Origin: Lepus europaeus
Lineage: Eukaryota; Chordata; Mammalia; Lagomorpha; Leporidae
Direction: 5' to 3'
Assembly: GCF_033115175.1 (NCBI RefSeq)
Contig: NC_084835.1
Coordinates: forward strand, 30,957,858-31,021,857
Length of the DNA: 64,000 bases
This document shows positions 56,901-59,809 of the stretch, in pieces; position 1 is the first letter of the stretch, and each line of letters begins with the position of its first letter. The translations under genes were made by a program, and so were the position numbers. The notes under the pieces are model-generated. The model was not told where the DNA came from and ran no database searches. It saw only the letters and a list, made by a program, of their open reading frames with translations.

Positions 56901-58478
56901 CAGGAACCGAAAGCTCCGTCATGGTCTCCCACATGAGTGGCAGGGGCCCACATGCTTGGGCTGCTGTCCACTGCTTTCTCAGGCACTGCCGGAGAGAGCT
57001 GAGTTAGAGGCAGCACAGACAGATTCAGACCAGCACTCTGATGTGGGATGCCAGTTGCAAGCAGCGGCTTAATCTGTGCCGCAGAGCTGTCCCCTGGATC
57101 TTCTTAGATGAGGTTTGTGAAGACTGACTTCAAATTTTTATGTATTGCATTTTATTCAAAAGTCACAAAAATAGATCTACCATCTGCTAGTTCTTTCTGA
57201 AAGTGCCTGTAACAGCTAGGGCTGGGCCGGGCCAAAGGCAGGAGCCAGGAACTTAATCTGGTTCTCTCTATGGGTGGCAGAGACCTAAATGTTTGAGCCA
57301 TCACCTGCTGCCTCCTTGGGTGTGTGTCAGCAAGAAGCTGAAGTCAGGAATATAACCAGTGTAGCCTTCCCACATGTGATGCTGGGCACCGTGAGTGGCG
57401 TCTTCGTCACCAAGTCAAATATCCTCCCCACTGATGACTTTAATTCAGTATCGTGACTTTCAGATTGAATTTCTTCTTGCTCAGGGTCTTCATAACCAGA
57501 CAGTTCACTGCATAGCAGAAAAGGGTATTTGTCTTCTGATGGGATGTTTACATTAGTTATATTGACATGTAGTATGACTTGATTTTCAGCACATAGATCA
57601 CAAATTTCCCTTGCAAAAGTAGTTCTTTTCGGAAAGCATGTTGCCTTTGGGGGACAAGAGTAATGTTTTTCTTATTTTAAATGTTGCTTGGAGTGCCAAC
57701 TGATCGTCTATCCAAAAGGTTAAGTTTAAGCTAGATGATTCTCAGAGCAAAATCTGAAGAATAACGTTATACAAATGATGCATGAGATTGTGAGAACTGG
57801 TGTGGGTTGTGGCACTGACAACAGGAATAGAAAAGAGGAGTCAGCTGTGAGATACTCAAGAACAGATCAGTAGCAACTGGCAGTTGATTCCACATATGGA
57901 CAAAGAAATGGCCAATGTAACACTGAAGTCAAGCTTCTTTGATAGGCTAGACTGCAGAAGGTGACCCCTGATTAAGCAAGATGAATTGGACAAGGATCGA
58001 AGAGACCTGGAGAGGAAGAAGGGAAGGGGAGTGGGGTGAGCCAGTATGAGGGCCTTATAATAGTAAAAGCTTGAATTTGGTTATTAGCCATAAAAGAAAG
58101 AAAAAAATGAAGATACCAGATTTAGCTTGAATGTTGGCTTTGATAGGATTTCTAGGATGGTGCTAATACTCACTTTGGTGTTGCATTGTTTGGGTATAGT
58201 CTTTCTTTTCACCAAGTTGCCAGGGTTATGACAGGAGGATTGGAGTAGCTCTCAAGTATGTATATTAGCTGTGTAGGTTTCCATTTCATTGCAGACAATT
58301 AACTTAGTTTCTTTTCTGTCTTTTCCACTAGGACTTGGAAGAACAGAGTCGTTTGATAGCTGCTTCCAGTAGACCAAACCAAGCCAGTAATGAAGGGCAA
58401 TTTGTTGTCCTTAGCAGTAGCCAGTCAGAAGAGAGTGATTTGGGAGAAGAAACAAAGAAGAGAGAGTCAGAAGCATAA
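11308..58478 (+). CDS. APPL1: APPL1, whole coding span, 22 exons, 708 aa
   Basis: APPL1 is a cytosolic adaptor on early signalling endosomes. Its BAR-PH unit bends membrane and binds RAB5. Its PTB domain binds receptors and kinases (adiponectin receptors, AKT, DCC, FSHR in published work), linking them to insulin/adiponectin, AKT and NF-kB signalling. Every exon was read from the sequence; all joins keep frame and total 708 codons plus stop. BAR spans about 1-268, PH about 277-375 (conserved Trp366 near its end), then a Ser/Pro-rich linker with an NPFGESGG motif at about 479-486, PTB about 495-655, and a Lys/Glu-rich helix running into the C-terminus ending SEA. Human APPL1 has 709 residues; the difference seems to be one Ala lost in the linker (RPAGQSR here). 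D94 and L551 match human D94 and L552, sites I recall from a monogenic diabetes (MODY14) report. APPL2 is excluded by the near-identity to APPL1. Confidence 0.98.
11995..12026 (+). repeat. T20-G12 homopolymer junction
   Basis: Twenty T followed directly by twelve G in APPL1 intron 1; prone to length variation and sequencing error. Confidence 0.85.
12027..12667 (+). other. APPL1 intron 1, no feature seen
   Basis: Unique-looking intron sequence after the CpG island. Confidence 0.5.
12678..12994 (-). mobile_element. C-repeat SINE, type B, 10-bp target duplication
   Basis: CACAAATGAT at 12668-12677 and 12995-13004; the A-tail is very short. Confidence 0.94.
13005..13771 (+). other. APPL1 intron 1, no feature seen
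   Basis: AT-rich intron sequence; possibly an old L1 or DNA-transposon remnant near 13370-13660, not assignable by eye. Confidence 0.4.
13788..14138 (-). mobile_element. C-repeat SINE, type B (first of tandem pair)
   Basis: Flanked by AGAATATTAACATTTT at 13772-13787 and 14139-14154. The target reads TT|AAAA on the insertion strand, the L1-endonuclease preference. Confidence 0.95.
14155..14486 (-). mobile_element. C-repeat SINE, type B (second of tandem pair)
   Basis: Shares the middle duplication with its neighbour and has a third copy, GAATATTAACATTTT, at 14487-14501. The tail is (TATTT)n. Confidence 0.95.
14881..15150 (+). mobile_element. C-repeat SINE, diverged
   Basis: AAATTATTGATTTTG before and AACAATTACTGATTTCC after suggest an aged duplication. 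Confidence 0.88.
15151..15629 (+). other. APPL1 intron 1, no feature seen
   Basis: Unique-looking intron sequence. Confidence 0.5.
15643..15985 (+). mobile_element. C-repeat SINE, type A (first of tandem pair)
   Basis: Between AGTTGAACTCTGG (15630-15642) and AGTTGAACCCTGG (15986-15998), ending in an A-run. Confidence 0.95.
15999..16313 (+). mobile_element. C-repeat SINE, type A (second of tandem pair)
   Basis: Followed by the third target copy AGTTGAACTCTGG (16314-16326). The A-tail is long and impure. Confidence 0.95.
16371..16675 (-). mobile_element. C-repeat SINE
   Basis: TTTATTTCTTTATTTGAAGG at the tail, GTGCCATGGCAGGGCC at the head. Confidence 0.9.
16918..17244 (-). mobile_element. 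C-repeat SINE, type A
   Basis: AAACTGTTCACTTT before and AAACTGCTTCCTTT after resemble an aged target duplication. Confidence 0.92.
17364..18021 (-). mobile_element. C-repeat SINE split by a younger SINE
   Basis: The tail lies at 17364-17390 and the body resumes at 17761; the gap is exactly the plus-strand SINE and its duplication. Confidence 0.93.
17391..17743 (+). mobile_element. C-repeat SINE, type B, nested, 17-bp duplication
   Basis: AAAGAATTTATTTATTT at 17374-17390 and 17744-17760. One of the least diverged copies (GGGCCGGCGCCGTGGCTCAA). Confidence 0.97.
18116..18417 (-). mobile_element. C-repeat SINE
   Basis: Tail TTTTTTAAGATTTTATTTAT, head ACCACAATGCCAGCC. Confidence 0.92.
18430..18758 (-). 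mobile_element. C-repeat SINE, type B, 12-bp duplication
   Basis: CAGATTTTTCTT at 18418-18429 and 18759-18770. Confidence 0.96.
18827..19122 (-). mobile_element. C-repeat SINE, type A
   Basis: Tail AATTTATTTATTTATTTGAA, head CCACAGCTATGGCCCC. Confidence 0.92.
19123..19867 (+). other. APPL1 intron 1, no feature seen
   Basis: AT-rich intron sequence. Confidence 0.5.
19879..20166 (-). mobile_element. C-repeat SINE, head-truncated, with duplication
   Basis: ACAGGATTTTT at 19868-19878 and 20167-20177. The tRNA-like head is missing although the duplication is intact. Confidence 0.92.
20432..20530 (+). CDS. APPL1: APPL1 exon 2 (residues 19-51)
   Basis: BAR-domain start, reading [20 protein letters not shown] onward to IYDAQ. 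Acceptor TTTTAAACAG, donor CAG|GTAAAA, 33 whole codons. A SINE begins about 40 bases after the donor. Confidence 0.97.
20571..20850 (-). mobile_element. C-repeat SINE, decayed
   Basis: Starts about 40 bases after the exon 2 donor (TTTTATTTGAAAAGCAG). Confidence 0.8.
20851..21909 (+). other. APPL1 intron 2, no feature seen
   Basis: AT-rich intron sequence without recognised repeats. Confidence 0.5.
21910..21969 (+). CDS. APPL1: APPL1 exon 3 (residues 52-71)
   Basis: Twenty codons, [20 protein letters not shown], a helix of the BAR bundle. Acceptor TTTCCATAG, donor CAG|GTATTG, phase 0 on both sides, so skipping it would keep frame but remove part of the membrane-curving helix. Confidence 0.97.
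21970..22470 (+). other. APPL1 intron 3, no feature seen
   Basis: 501-base intron, AT-rich, no recognised repeat; it is the nearest intron to exon 4 free of SINEs. Confidence 0.5.
22471..22542 (+). CDS. APPL1: APPL1 exon 4 (residues 72-95), GC donor
   Basis: Twenty-four codons, [12 protein letters not shown] onward to KVIDE, in the BAR domain. Acceptor TGCTTTTCAG. The in-frame join to exon 5 (LSSCHAVL) needs the donor GAG|GCAAGT, which has GC in place of GT. Asp94 is the next-to-last codon. Confidence 0.96.
22543..22548 (+). promoter_or_regulatory. Non-canonical GC 5' splice site of APPL1 intron 4
   Basis: GAG|GCAAGT fits the U1 consensus at every position except +2. The nearest GT, four bases further on, would shift the frame. 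The intron ends CACTAG, so it is a GC-AG intron, a minor class spliced by the major spliceosome. Confidence 0.9.
22824..23143 (-). mobile_element. C-repeat SINE, diverged
   Basis: AATTGATTTGGAAGAACGAG at the tail; head CTGTGCCATAACACTGC. Confidence 0.9.
23339..23655 (+). mobile_element. C-repeat SINE
   Basis: Head TGGGGCCAGCTTTGGGGCGT, tail CCTTTCAAATAAATAAAATA. Confidence 0.92.
24311..24629 (-). mobile_element. C-repeat SINE in L1 fragment
   Basis: Tail TCAAGATTTTATTTATTTAT, head CACTACAGCACCAGC; splits the antisense ancient L1. Confidence 0.93.
24954..25283 (-). mobile_element. C-repeat SINE, type A, in L1 fragment
   Basis: GCCCACTTTTT before and GTCTACTTTTT after may be the duplication. 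Confidence 0.92.
25307..25583 (-). mobile_element. C-repeat SINE, diverged, in L1 fragment
   Basis: AAAGATTTATATATTTGAGA tail; head decayed (ACCACTGCGCAAAAG). Confidence 0.85.
26015..26102 (+). CDS. APPL1: APPL1 exon 5 (residues 96-125)
   Basis: [20 protein letters not shown] and on to FKERDLK, plus the first base of Glu125. The acceptor TTTCACTAG follows a T-rich tract; donor AAG|GTATTG. It is the second half of the first long BAR helices. Confidence 0.97.
26103..27391 (+). other. APPL1 intron 5, no feature seen
   Basis: 1.3 kb, the longest APPL1 intron without an identifiable SINE. Confidence 0.5.
27392..27433 (+). CDS. APPL1: APPL1 exon 6 (residues 125-139), 42 nt
   Basis: Small exon reading [14 protein letters not shown], with split codons at both ends. 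Acceptor CTTTTTCAG, donor ATG|GTAAGC. An antisense SINE starts only about 30 bases past the donor. Confidence 0.96.
27469..27755 (-). mobile_element. C-repeat SINE close to exon 6 donor
   Basis: Duplication TACACACTT lies on both sides; the first copy is only about 20 bases from the exon 6 donor. Confidence 0.92.
28023..28308 (-). mobile_element. C-repeat SINE, type B, 12-bp duplication
   Basis: TGTAAAAATACT at 28011-28022 and 28309-28320. The head lost the GAGCCACGG part (GGATTAGCGCCGGCC). Confidence 0.95.
28340..28682 (+). mobile_element. C-repeat SINE, type A
   Basis: Begins GGGGCCTGCGCTGTGGCACA after AAATACTGTCAGTAG (28324-28338); A-tail at 28668-28681. Confidence 0.94.
28685..28986 (+). 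mobile_element. C-repeat SINE, type B
   Basis: AGGCCAGCGCCGCGGCTCAC head just past the previous A-tail; followed by AAATACTATCAGTAG (28987-29001). Confidence 0.94.
29240..29298 (+). CDS. APPL1: APPL1 exon 7 (residues 139-158)
   Basis: Reads [20 protein letters not shown], with basic residues on a BAR helix. Acceptor TGCTTTCCAG, donor AAG|GTGTGA. It precedes the largest repeat-filled intron after intron 1. Confidence 0.97.
29549..31221 (-). mobile_element. Older rabbit L1, 3'UTR and ORF2 C-terminus
   Basis: The first about 460 bases match the 3' tail of the L1 derivative at 31.25-31.69 kb. Two CT-rich (sense G-rich) tracts occur, near 29615-29675 and 30510-30530, an internal repetition common in L1 3'UTRs. 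Further on, the minus strand reads [18 protein letters not shown] and RDKYCMFS-stop (stop at 31087-31089), the end of L1 ORF2. A SINE (30725-31045) and the L1 derivative interrupt it; the rest resumes at 36366. Confidence 0.85.
30725..31045 (-). mobile_element. C-repeat SINE, type B, 16-bp duplication
   Basis: CTCCAGGTTTCCTTTT at 30709-30724 and 31046-31061; inserted in the older L1. Confidence 0.97.
31693..34392 (-). mobile_element. Non-ORF2 segment of the L1 derivative
   Basis: About 2.7 kb between the ORF1 stop and the shared L1 3' tail. It lacks a long frame on either strand and none of it reads as L1 endonuclease or reverse transcriptase. 31.7-32.6 kb is moderately GC-rich and 32.7-34.3 kb is AT-rich. 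It lies inside the target duplications, so it belongs to the element. Origin unknown. Confidence 0.65.
34393..35454 (-). CDS. LINE-1 ORF1 protein, intact, 353 aa
   Basis: L1 ORF1p is a trimeric RNA-binding chaperone that coats L1 RNA in cytoplasmic particles. Visible here: a charged N-terminus with Lys/Asn-rich and acidic stretches (residues about 1-55), a heptad coiled coil about 50-175 ([20 protein letters not shown], then [20 protein letters not shown]), an RRM-like core ([20 protein letters not shown]), and the C-terminal domain with [18 protein letters not shown] and the conserved YPAKLSF. Human ORF1p is 338 aa, mouse about 357-371, so the length is full. There is no internal stop or frameshift, implying a young or recently constrained copy. 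It lies antisense in APPL1 intron 7 and is not part of APPL1. Confidence 0.95.
   Translation of the reverse strand: MKKPNISNMPNNKRKNQANKNKEDTMTPPNEKDTPIQDYEDDEIEEMQEADLKKLIRTLRSSQKQILELQKSLMDKIENLSHESEILRRNQNEMKQLVEHETVIVTKNHNEMKNSIAQMTNTLESLKNRMGEAEERISDLEDREQERKQANQRKEEEIRNLKNIVGNLQDTIKKSNIRVLGVPEGMEREKGLEGIFSDILAENFPGLEKVRGILVQEAYRTPNKHDQKRSSPRHVVIKLTTVKHKEKILKGAREKCQITLRGSPIRLTADFSSETLQARREWRDIAQVLREKKCQPRILYPAKLSFVNEGEIKTFHSKQKLKEFVATHPALQKMLKDVLHTETQKHGHQYERR
35455..36351 (-). promoter_or_regulatory. 5'UTR/promoter of the L1 derivative, YY1-like site
   Basis: 897 bases of comparatively GC-rich leader upstream of ORF1. At its 5' edge the minus strand reads CAAGATGGCGG (36332-36342), the YY1 core found near +13 of primate L1. 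A second ATGGCGCC core on the plus strand lies near 35918-35925. The presence of the 5' end is why the copy looks full length. Confidence 0.65.
36366..36401 (-). mobile_element. Continuation of the older L1 ORF2 fragment
   Basis: Short piece completing the ORF2 C-terminal region after the L1 derivative; the sense strand reads ACAAAAGACTGGATCAAG. The older L1 is therefore 5'-truncated here, beside a SINE. Confidence 0.7.
36402..36726 (-). mobile_element. C-repeat SINE with CA-rich insert
   Basis: AAGATTTATTTATTTATTTG tail; an (AC)n stretch at about 36448-36480 has expanded inside the body. Confidence 0.9.
36727..37506 (+). other. APPL1 intron 7 end, no feature seen
   Basis: Includes a short (CA)-rich patch near 36896-36922; otherwise unique-looking. 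Confidence 0.5.
37507..37653 (+). CDS. APPL1: APPL1 exon 8 (residues 159-207)
   Basis: Forty-nine codons from [20 protein letters not shown] to LLGYMQAQ, the central BAR helix. The acceptor (TTAAATTCAAAG) has a poor pyrimidine tract; the donor CAG|GTAAGT is a perfect consensus. Confidence 0.97.
38112..38452 (+). mobile_element. C-repeat SINE, type C
   Basis: Head AGGTGTTTAGCCTAGTGGTT; the CT-rich end is expanded (TCTCTCTCTCTCTTCC). Confidence 0.88.
38818..38900 (+). CDS. APPL1: APPL1 exon 9 (residues 208-235)
   Basis: Reads [20 protein letters not shown] and on to GTSVQ plus two bases of Asn235. Acceptor CAACCCAG, donor GAA|GTAAGC. It encodes the late BAR helix. Confidence 0.97.
39566..39724 (+). 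CDS. APPL1: APPL1 exon 10 (residues 235-288)
   Basis: Ends the BAR domain ([20 protein letters not shown]), crosses the acidic/proline BAR-PH hinge ([15 protein letters not shown]) and starts the PH domain ([11 protein letters not shown]). Acceptor TGTTAG, donor GAA|GTAAGA. Confidence 0.97.
39826..40151 (-). mobile_element. C-repeat SINE, type A
   Basis: AAGTTGTTTTCATTTTT before and AAGTTGCTTTTGTTTTT after form an aged duplication. Confidence 0.93.
40196..40501 (-). mobile_element. C-repeat SINE
   Basis: AAAGATTTGCTTATTTATTT tail; head GCCACAGTGCTGGCC. Confidence 0.92.
40640..40674 (-). mobile_element. C-repeat head remnant
   Basis: Only GAGCCACAGTGCCAGCCCCC and a few bases remain. Confidence 0.65.
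41014..41202 (+). CDS. APPL1: APPL1 exon 11 (residues 288-351)
   Basis: Main body of the PH domain, including [20 protein letters not shown] and [16 protein letters not shown]. Acceptor TCATTTAG, donor AAA|GTTAGT. Intron phases on both sides match the APPL1 reading frame exactly. Confidence 0.97.
41632..41922 (-). mobile_element. C-repeat SINE
   Basis: Short tail TTTTTTTAAGATTTATTTTT; head GCCACACTGACAGCCCC. Confidence 0.92.
42005..42371 (-). mobile_element. C-repeat SINE with double A-tail and 13-bp duplication
   Basis: TTAAATGTTAATT at 41992-42004 and 42372-42384. Between the SINE's own tail and the left duplication lie a 16-base unique piece and a second T-run. Confidence 0.93.
42475..42782 (-). 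mobile_element. C-repeat SINE, type A
   Basis: CTAGAATAACTTTT before and CTAGAATGACTTTT after. Confidence 0.94.
42783..45037 (+). other. APPL1 introns 11-12, no other feature seen
   Basis: AT-rich sequence around exon 12; no SINE for over 2 kb. 44220-44460 is less AT-rich but unrecognised. Confidence 0.45.
43953..43995 (+). CDS. APPL1: APPL1 exon 12 (residues 351-365), 43 nt
   Basis: Very small exon, [14 protein letters not shown] after a split Lys codon. Acceptor TTTTCCTCCAG, donor GAG|GTAAAA. It leads into the C-terminal PH helix. Confidence 0.96.
45038..45158 (+). mobile_element. Small mariner-like MITE, copy 1
   Basis: Starts AGGTACTTCAAGAAGTATAT, ends TTTTCCATGACCTTTTAAAA; the ends are inverted repeats. 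Matches copies at 51.2 and 55.3 kb. Confidence 0.65.
45240..45578 (-). mobile_element. C-repeat SINE, type A, GA/GGGA-rich
   Basis: Expanded GGGA motif at 45298-45327; head CCACAGTGCTGGCTCC. Confidence 0.92.
45714..45770 (+). CDS. APPL1: APPL1 exon 13 (residues 366-384)
   Basis: Reads [19 protein letters not shown]. Trp366 is the conserved tryptophan of PH-domain C-terminal helices. Acceptor CTTTTTGCAG, donor GAG|GTACTG, 19 whole codons. Confidence 0.97.
45771..46789 (+). other. APPL1 intron 13, no feature seen
   Basis: Unique-looking intron sequence without SINEs. Confidence 0.45.
46790..47146 (+). mobile_element. C-repeat SINE, type B
   Basis: ATAAAGGATGAAGGA before and ATAAAGGATAAAGGA after. 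The tail is an (AAAT)n microsatellite at 47121-47150. Confidence 0.95.
47578..47762 (+). mobile_element. C-repeat SINE, 5'-truncated
   Basis: Only the 3' half remains, from GAAAGTAGTAGAAGGTGGCC to CTTTCAAATAAATGG. Confidence 0.85.
47907..47972 (+). repeat. (AT)n-rich tract
   Basis: Alternating TATATA/TTATAA over about 65 bases, able to fold back on itself. Confidence 0.8.
48067..48388 (-). mobile_element. C-repeat SINE, type B
   Basis: CCTTCTCTTT precedes (48057-48066) and follows (48391-48400). Confidence 0.94.
48434..48749 (-). mobile_element. C-repeat SINE, type A
   Basis: Head TGCTGCAGTGTCAGCCCC abuts the next copy directly. Confidence 0.92.
48750..49017 (-). mobile_element. C-repeat SINE
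   Basis: Tail TAAAAAACTTATTTGAAAGG, head CCACAATGCCTGCCCC; tandem with the preceding copy, same orientation. Confidence 0.9.
49221..49495 (+). mobile_element. C-repeat SINE, type C
   Basis: CTCAGAGTGCTTAGGTTCAA head, GCCTTTCAAATGAGTAGATT tail. Confidence 0.9.
49496..49868 (+). other. APPL1 intron 13 end, no feature seen
   Basis: AT-rich intron sequence before exon 14. Confidence 0.5.
49869..49960 (+). CDS. APPL1: APPL1 exon 14 (residues 385-415)
   Basis: Linker after the PH domain: [20 protein letters not shown] then [10 protein letters not shown] and two bases of Gly415. Ser410 sits in an R-x-x-S context. Acceptor CAAATAG is weak; donor AGG|GTGAGT. The single Ala before Gly is where one residue seems missing relative to human. 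Confidence 0.96.
50371..50553 (+). CDS. APPL1: APPL1 exon 15 (residues 415-476)
   Basis: Ser/Pro-rich, low-complexity linker: [17 protein letters not shown], then [20 protein letters not shown] and [15 protein letters not shown]. Probably disordered and a phosphorylation region. Acceptor TTGTGTTCAG, donor CAG|GTGGGT. Confidence 0.97.
50858..51132 (+). mobile_element. C-repeat SINE
   Basis: ACAGAAGAAAATTTGG before and ACAGAAGAAAATTGG after. Confidence 0.9.
51197..51326 (+). mobile_element. Small mariner-like MITE, copy 2
   Basis: Ends GAGGGTACTTTGAAAAGTTC and TCCATGAACTTTTAAAGATC form near-perfect inverted repeats of about 22 bases around an AT-rich core. No transposase. Confidence 0.7.
51416..51740 (-). 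mobile_element. C-repeat SINE, type A
   Basis: AGGACTATTTTT before and AGGACTATTCTT after. Confidence 0.93.
52018..52245 (+). mobile_element. C-repeat SINE, type C, decayed
   Basis: Head GGGGCACTTGGCCTAGTGGT; no A-tail. Confidence 0.75.
52532..52820 (-). mobile_element. C-repeat SINE, mixed A/B features
   Basis: Tail TTTGACAGAGTTAGACAGTG, type-B GGGACTAGAACCCGG but type-A CATATGGG in the head. Confidence 0.9.
52821..53169 (+). other. APPL1 intron 15 end, no feature seen
   Basis: Unique-looking intron sequence before exon 16. Confidence 0.5.
53170..53222 (+). CDS. APPL1: APPL1 exon 16 (residues 476-494)
   Basis: Reads [17 protein letters not shown] between split codons. The NPF tripeptide resembles EH-domain ligands, but function here is not shown. 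Acceptor TATTTCAG, donor AAG|GTAAAA. Confidence 0.95.
53488..53818 (-). mobile_element. C-repeat SINE
   Basis: CTAGTATCTATTTTTT before and CCAGTAGCTATTTTTT after. Confidence 0.92.
53956..54246 (-). mobile_element. C-repeat SINE
   Basis: GAAGATTTTATTTATTTATT tail; head CCAGCTGGCCCCCCC. Confidence 0.9.
54401..54575 (+). CDS. APPL1: APPL1 exon 17 (residues 494-552)
   Basis: First half of the PTB domain: [20 protein letters not shown], then [20 protein letters not shown] and [16 protein letters not shown] is the typical first PTB strand. Leu551 (TTA at 54571-54573) corresponds to human Leu552. Acceptor TGTTATAG, donor AAA|GTAAGT. Confidence 0.98.
54674..54710 (+). CDS. APPL1: APPL1 exon 18 (residues 552-564), 37 nt
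   Basis: Smallest exon, [12 protein letters not shown], a PTB strand-turn. It is separated from exon 17 by an intron of only 98 bases. Acceptor TATTGTAG, donor ACG|GTGAGT. Confidence 0.96.
54711..55291 (+). other. APPL1 intron 18, first part, no feature seen
   Basis: AT-rich intron sequence up to the MITE. Confidence 0.5.
55292..55694 (+). mobile_element. Small mariner-like MITE, copy 3, split by a SINE
   Basis: Left end GAGGATACTGCAAAAAGTTT, right end TTAATGAACTTTTTTGAAGT, with a SINE between about 55372 and 55655. Confidence 0.6.
55372..55655 (+). mobile_element. C-repeat SINE, type C
   Basis: CATCCCGTGTTGGAGTGCCT head, CTGCCTGTCAGATAAAAAC tail; inserted in MITE copy 3. Confidence 0.85.
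55759..55905 (+). CDS. APPL1: APPL1 exon 19 (residues 565-613)
   Basis: PTB core: [20 protein letters not shown], then [20 protein letters not shown] and FESNNEGEK, the strands leading to the C-terminal helix. Acceptor CTGTGGCAG, donor AAG|GTATGT. Confidence 0.97.
55906..56440 (+). other. APPL1 intron 19, no feature seen
   Basis: 535 bases, unique-looking. Confidence 0.5.
56441..56491 (+). CDS. APPL1: APPL1 exon 20 (residues 614-630)
   Basis: Reads [17 protein letters not shown], the C-terminal PTB helix that closes the ligand groove. Acceptor CCCATTTTAG, donor CTG|GTAAGG, 17 whole codons. Confidence 0.97.
56703..56792 (+). CDS. APPL1: APPL1 exon 21 (residues 631-660)
   Basis: Thirty codons, [20 protein letters not shown] then [10 protein letters not shown], a highly charged helix or coiled coil after the PTB. 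Acceptor CTTCTTTAG, donor AAG|GTATGC. An antisense SINE poly-T tract starts 18 bases past the donor. Confidence 0.97.
56810..57094 (-). mobile_element. C-repeat SINE 18 bases from exon 21 donor
   Basis: T-run begins right after GTATGCAATCCTAATGTC; head GCCGCAGAGCTGTCCCC. Confidence 0.92.
57140..57412 (-). mobile_element. C-repeat SINE, decayed
   Basis: GCATTTTATTCAAAAGTCAC tail, body GCTGGGCCGGGCCAAAGG. Confidence 0.8.
57413..58331 (+). other. APPL1 intron 21 end, no feature seen
   Basis: Unique-looking intron sequence before the last exon. Confidence 0.5.
58332..58478 (+). CDS. APPL1: APPL1 exon 22, coding part (residues 661-708)
   Basis: Reads [20 protein letters not shown], then [17 protein letters not shown] and ends KKRESEA-stop (TAA at 58476-58478). 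The acidic/serine tail and final Ser-Glu-Ala are APPL1-specific. Acceptor TTCCACTAG. Confidence 0.98.
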   Translation, partial: DLEEQSRLIAASSRPNQASNEGQFVVLSSSQSEESDLGEETKKRESEA

Positions 58479-59803
58479 ACTTACCCTTGCTTTTTGATTG
58501 GTAATTCCTCCTTTGGAATTTGACAATTTCTGTGGTGAAATGGCACAAGGTAACAACCATGTTGAAATACCAAGAAGGAAACTAAGCTTTATATGTCCTC
58601 GTTTTAGCTTCATTTTTAAAGTAAGCTTGAACTTGATGACTTAGGTTTGCCTTGAGTTTTTTTTTTTTTCCTTAAAAATAATATACTATGCATTAACATT
58701 AAAATCTGCGTGTTTAAAAGACACTTATCTCCCTGAAAGAGATTACTGGGGAATTAAACTTGCTCAAGTGTTTTTGTCCTTCAAATTTTTAACTTTTTAT
58801 CTTACACTGTAATTGGCTATGAACATAAAAGTAATTTATTCTTCAGGTCTGGCTATTCATGGATATGCTCCCTCTTCATTGGGAATGTTTTGCTGGCAAT
58901 GAGGAAACATTCAGTTGAATAAGTTTAAAATCCTTTATACAGATAAATTGATGAGTTTGCAAATATTTTAACAATATTAAATGTGCAATAGAACTTTTAC
59001 AAAAGTATTAGAGATCTTAGTCTTCGGGTTTCCAGTTGTGGCCAGTGGTAGTGGTGATCTGGGGGCACTTCCTTGATTGCTCACATTTCTCTGGTGTACT
59101 GCACGTGATGCCAGTAGGAAAGCGGTTAATGTCTTCTGGTTCAAGATTGGGACAGATGTTGGCATTTTATTATCACTTCTCAGTTCTCAGGTTGGGACTT
59201 CAATTATTGCTGCAGAGCAGTAATGGTTAAAGTAAGGTTTTGGAGTTTATTAGAAGATGTTTTTGCTCAAATGCATTTTAGATTAGGACTGACATGTAAA
59301 GAGATTGTTATGGGATAATACATTGCATTTTCTGCATTGTATGAAATAACTTTTATTGATAATCAAGTGACATTTCAAAAGAAGTTCTATAACAGTTATG
59401 TTTAAAGGAAAAATTCCCAGAGTTTAGTTTAGAAAATGTAGTCTTAAATTTCAGACTGAGAGTCCCCATATTTTCATAACGCTATGTTTTGATAAAGTAC
59501 TGAATCATCACTTTATATCCACAAAGCCACTGATGTATGAGAGTAGAATAGTTTGCACTAATTATTGTAAATACCTCTACTCTTCAAGTGAGTCAAAGGT
59601 CTCATTCCATGAAAGACTCAAAGTGAATGTTTGGTGTGATATAGGAGAAGTTGACCAAGGAAGGACTTTAGCCTGGTGCCAAGGTTAAAATGCCATTTCT
59701 CTACTGCCTGTCTTCTCTGTCAAAACTTGATTTCTTTTTCTTTAATCAGATTTTTAATATTGCTCATAGAAATGTGTTTAACTTGTACAAGCTCAATATA
59801 TTG

Positions 59804-59809
59804 AATAAA
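59804..59809 (+). promoter_or_regulatory. Proximal poly(A) signal AATAAA in APPL1 3'UTR
   Basis: Canonical hexamer about 1.3 kb after the stop in AT-rich context, a candidate for a short 3'UTR isoform. Use not shown. Confidence 0.5.
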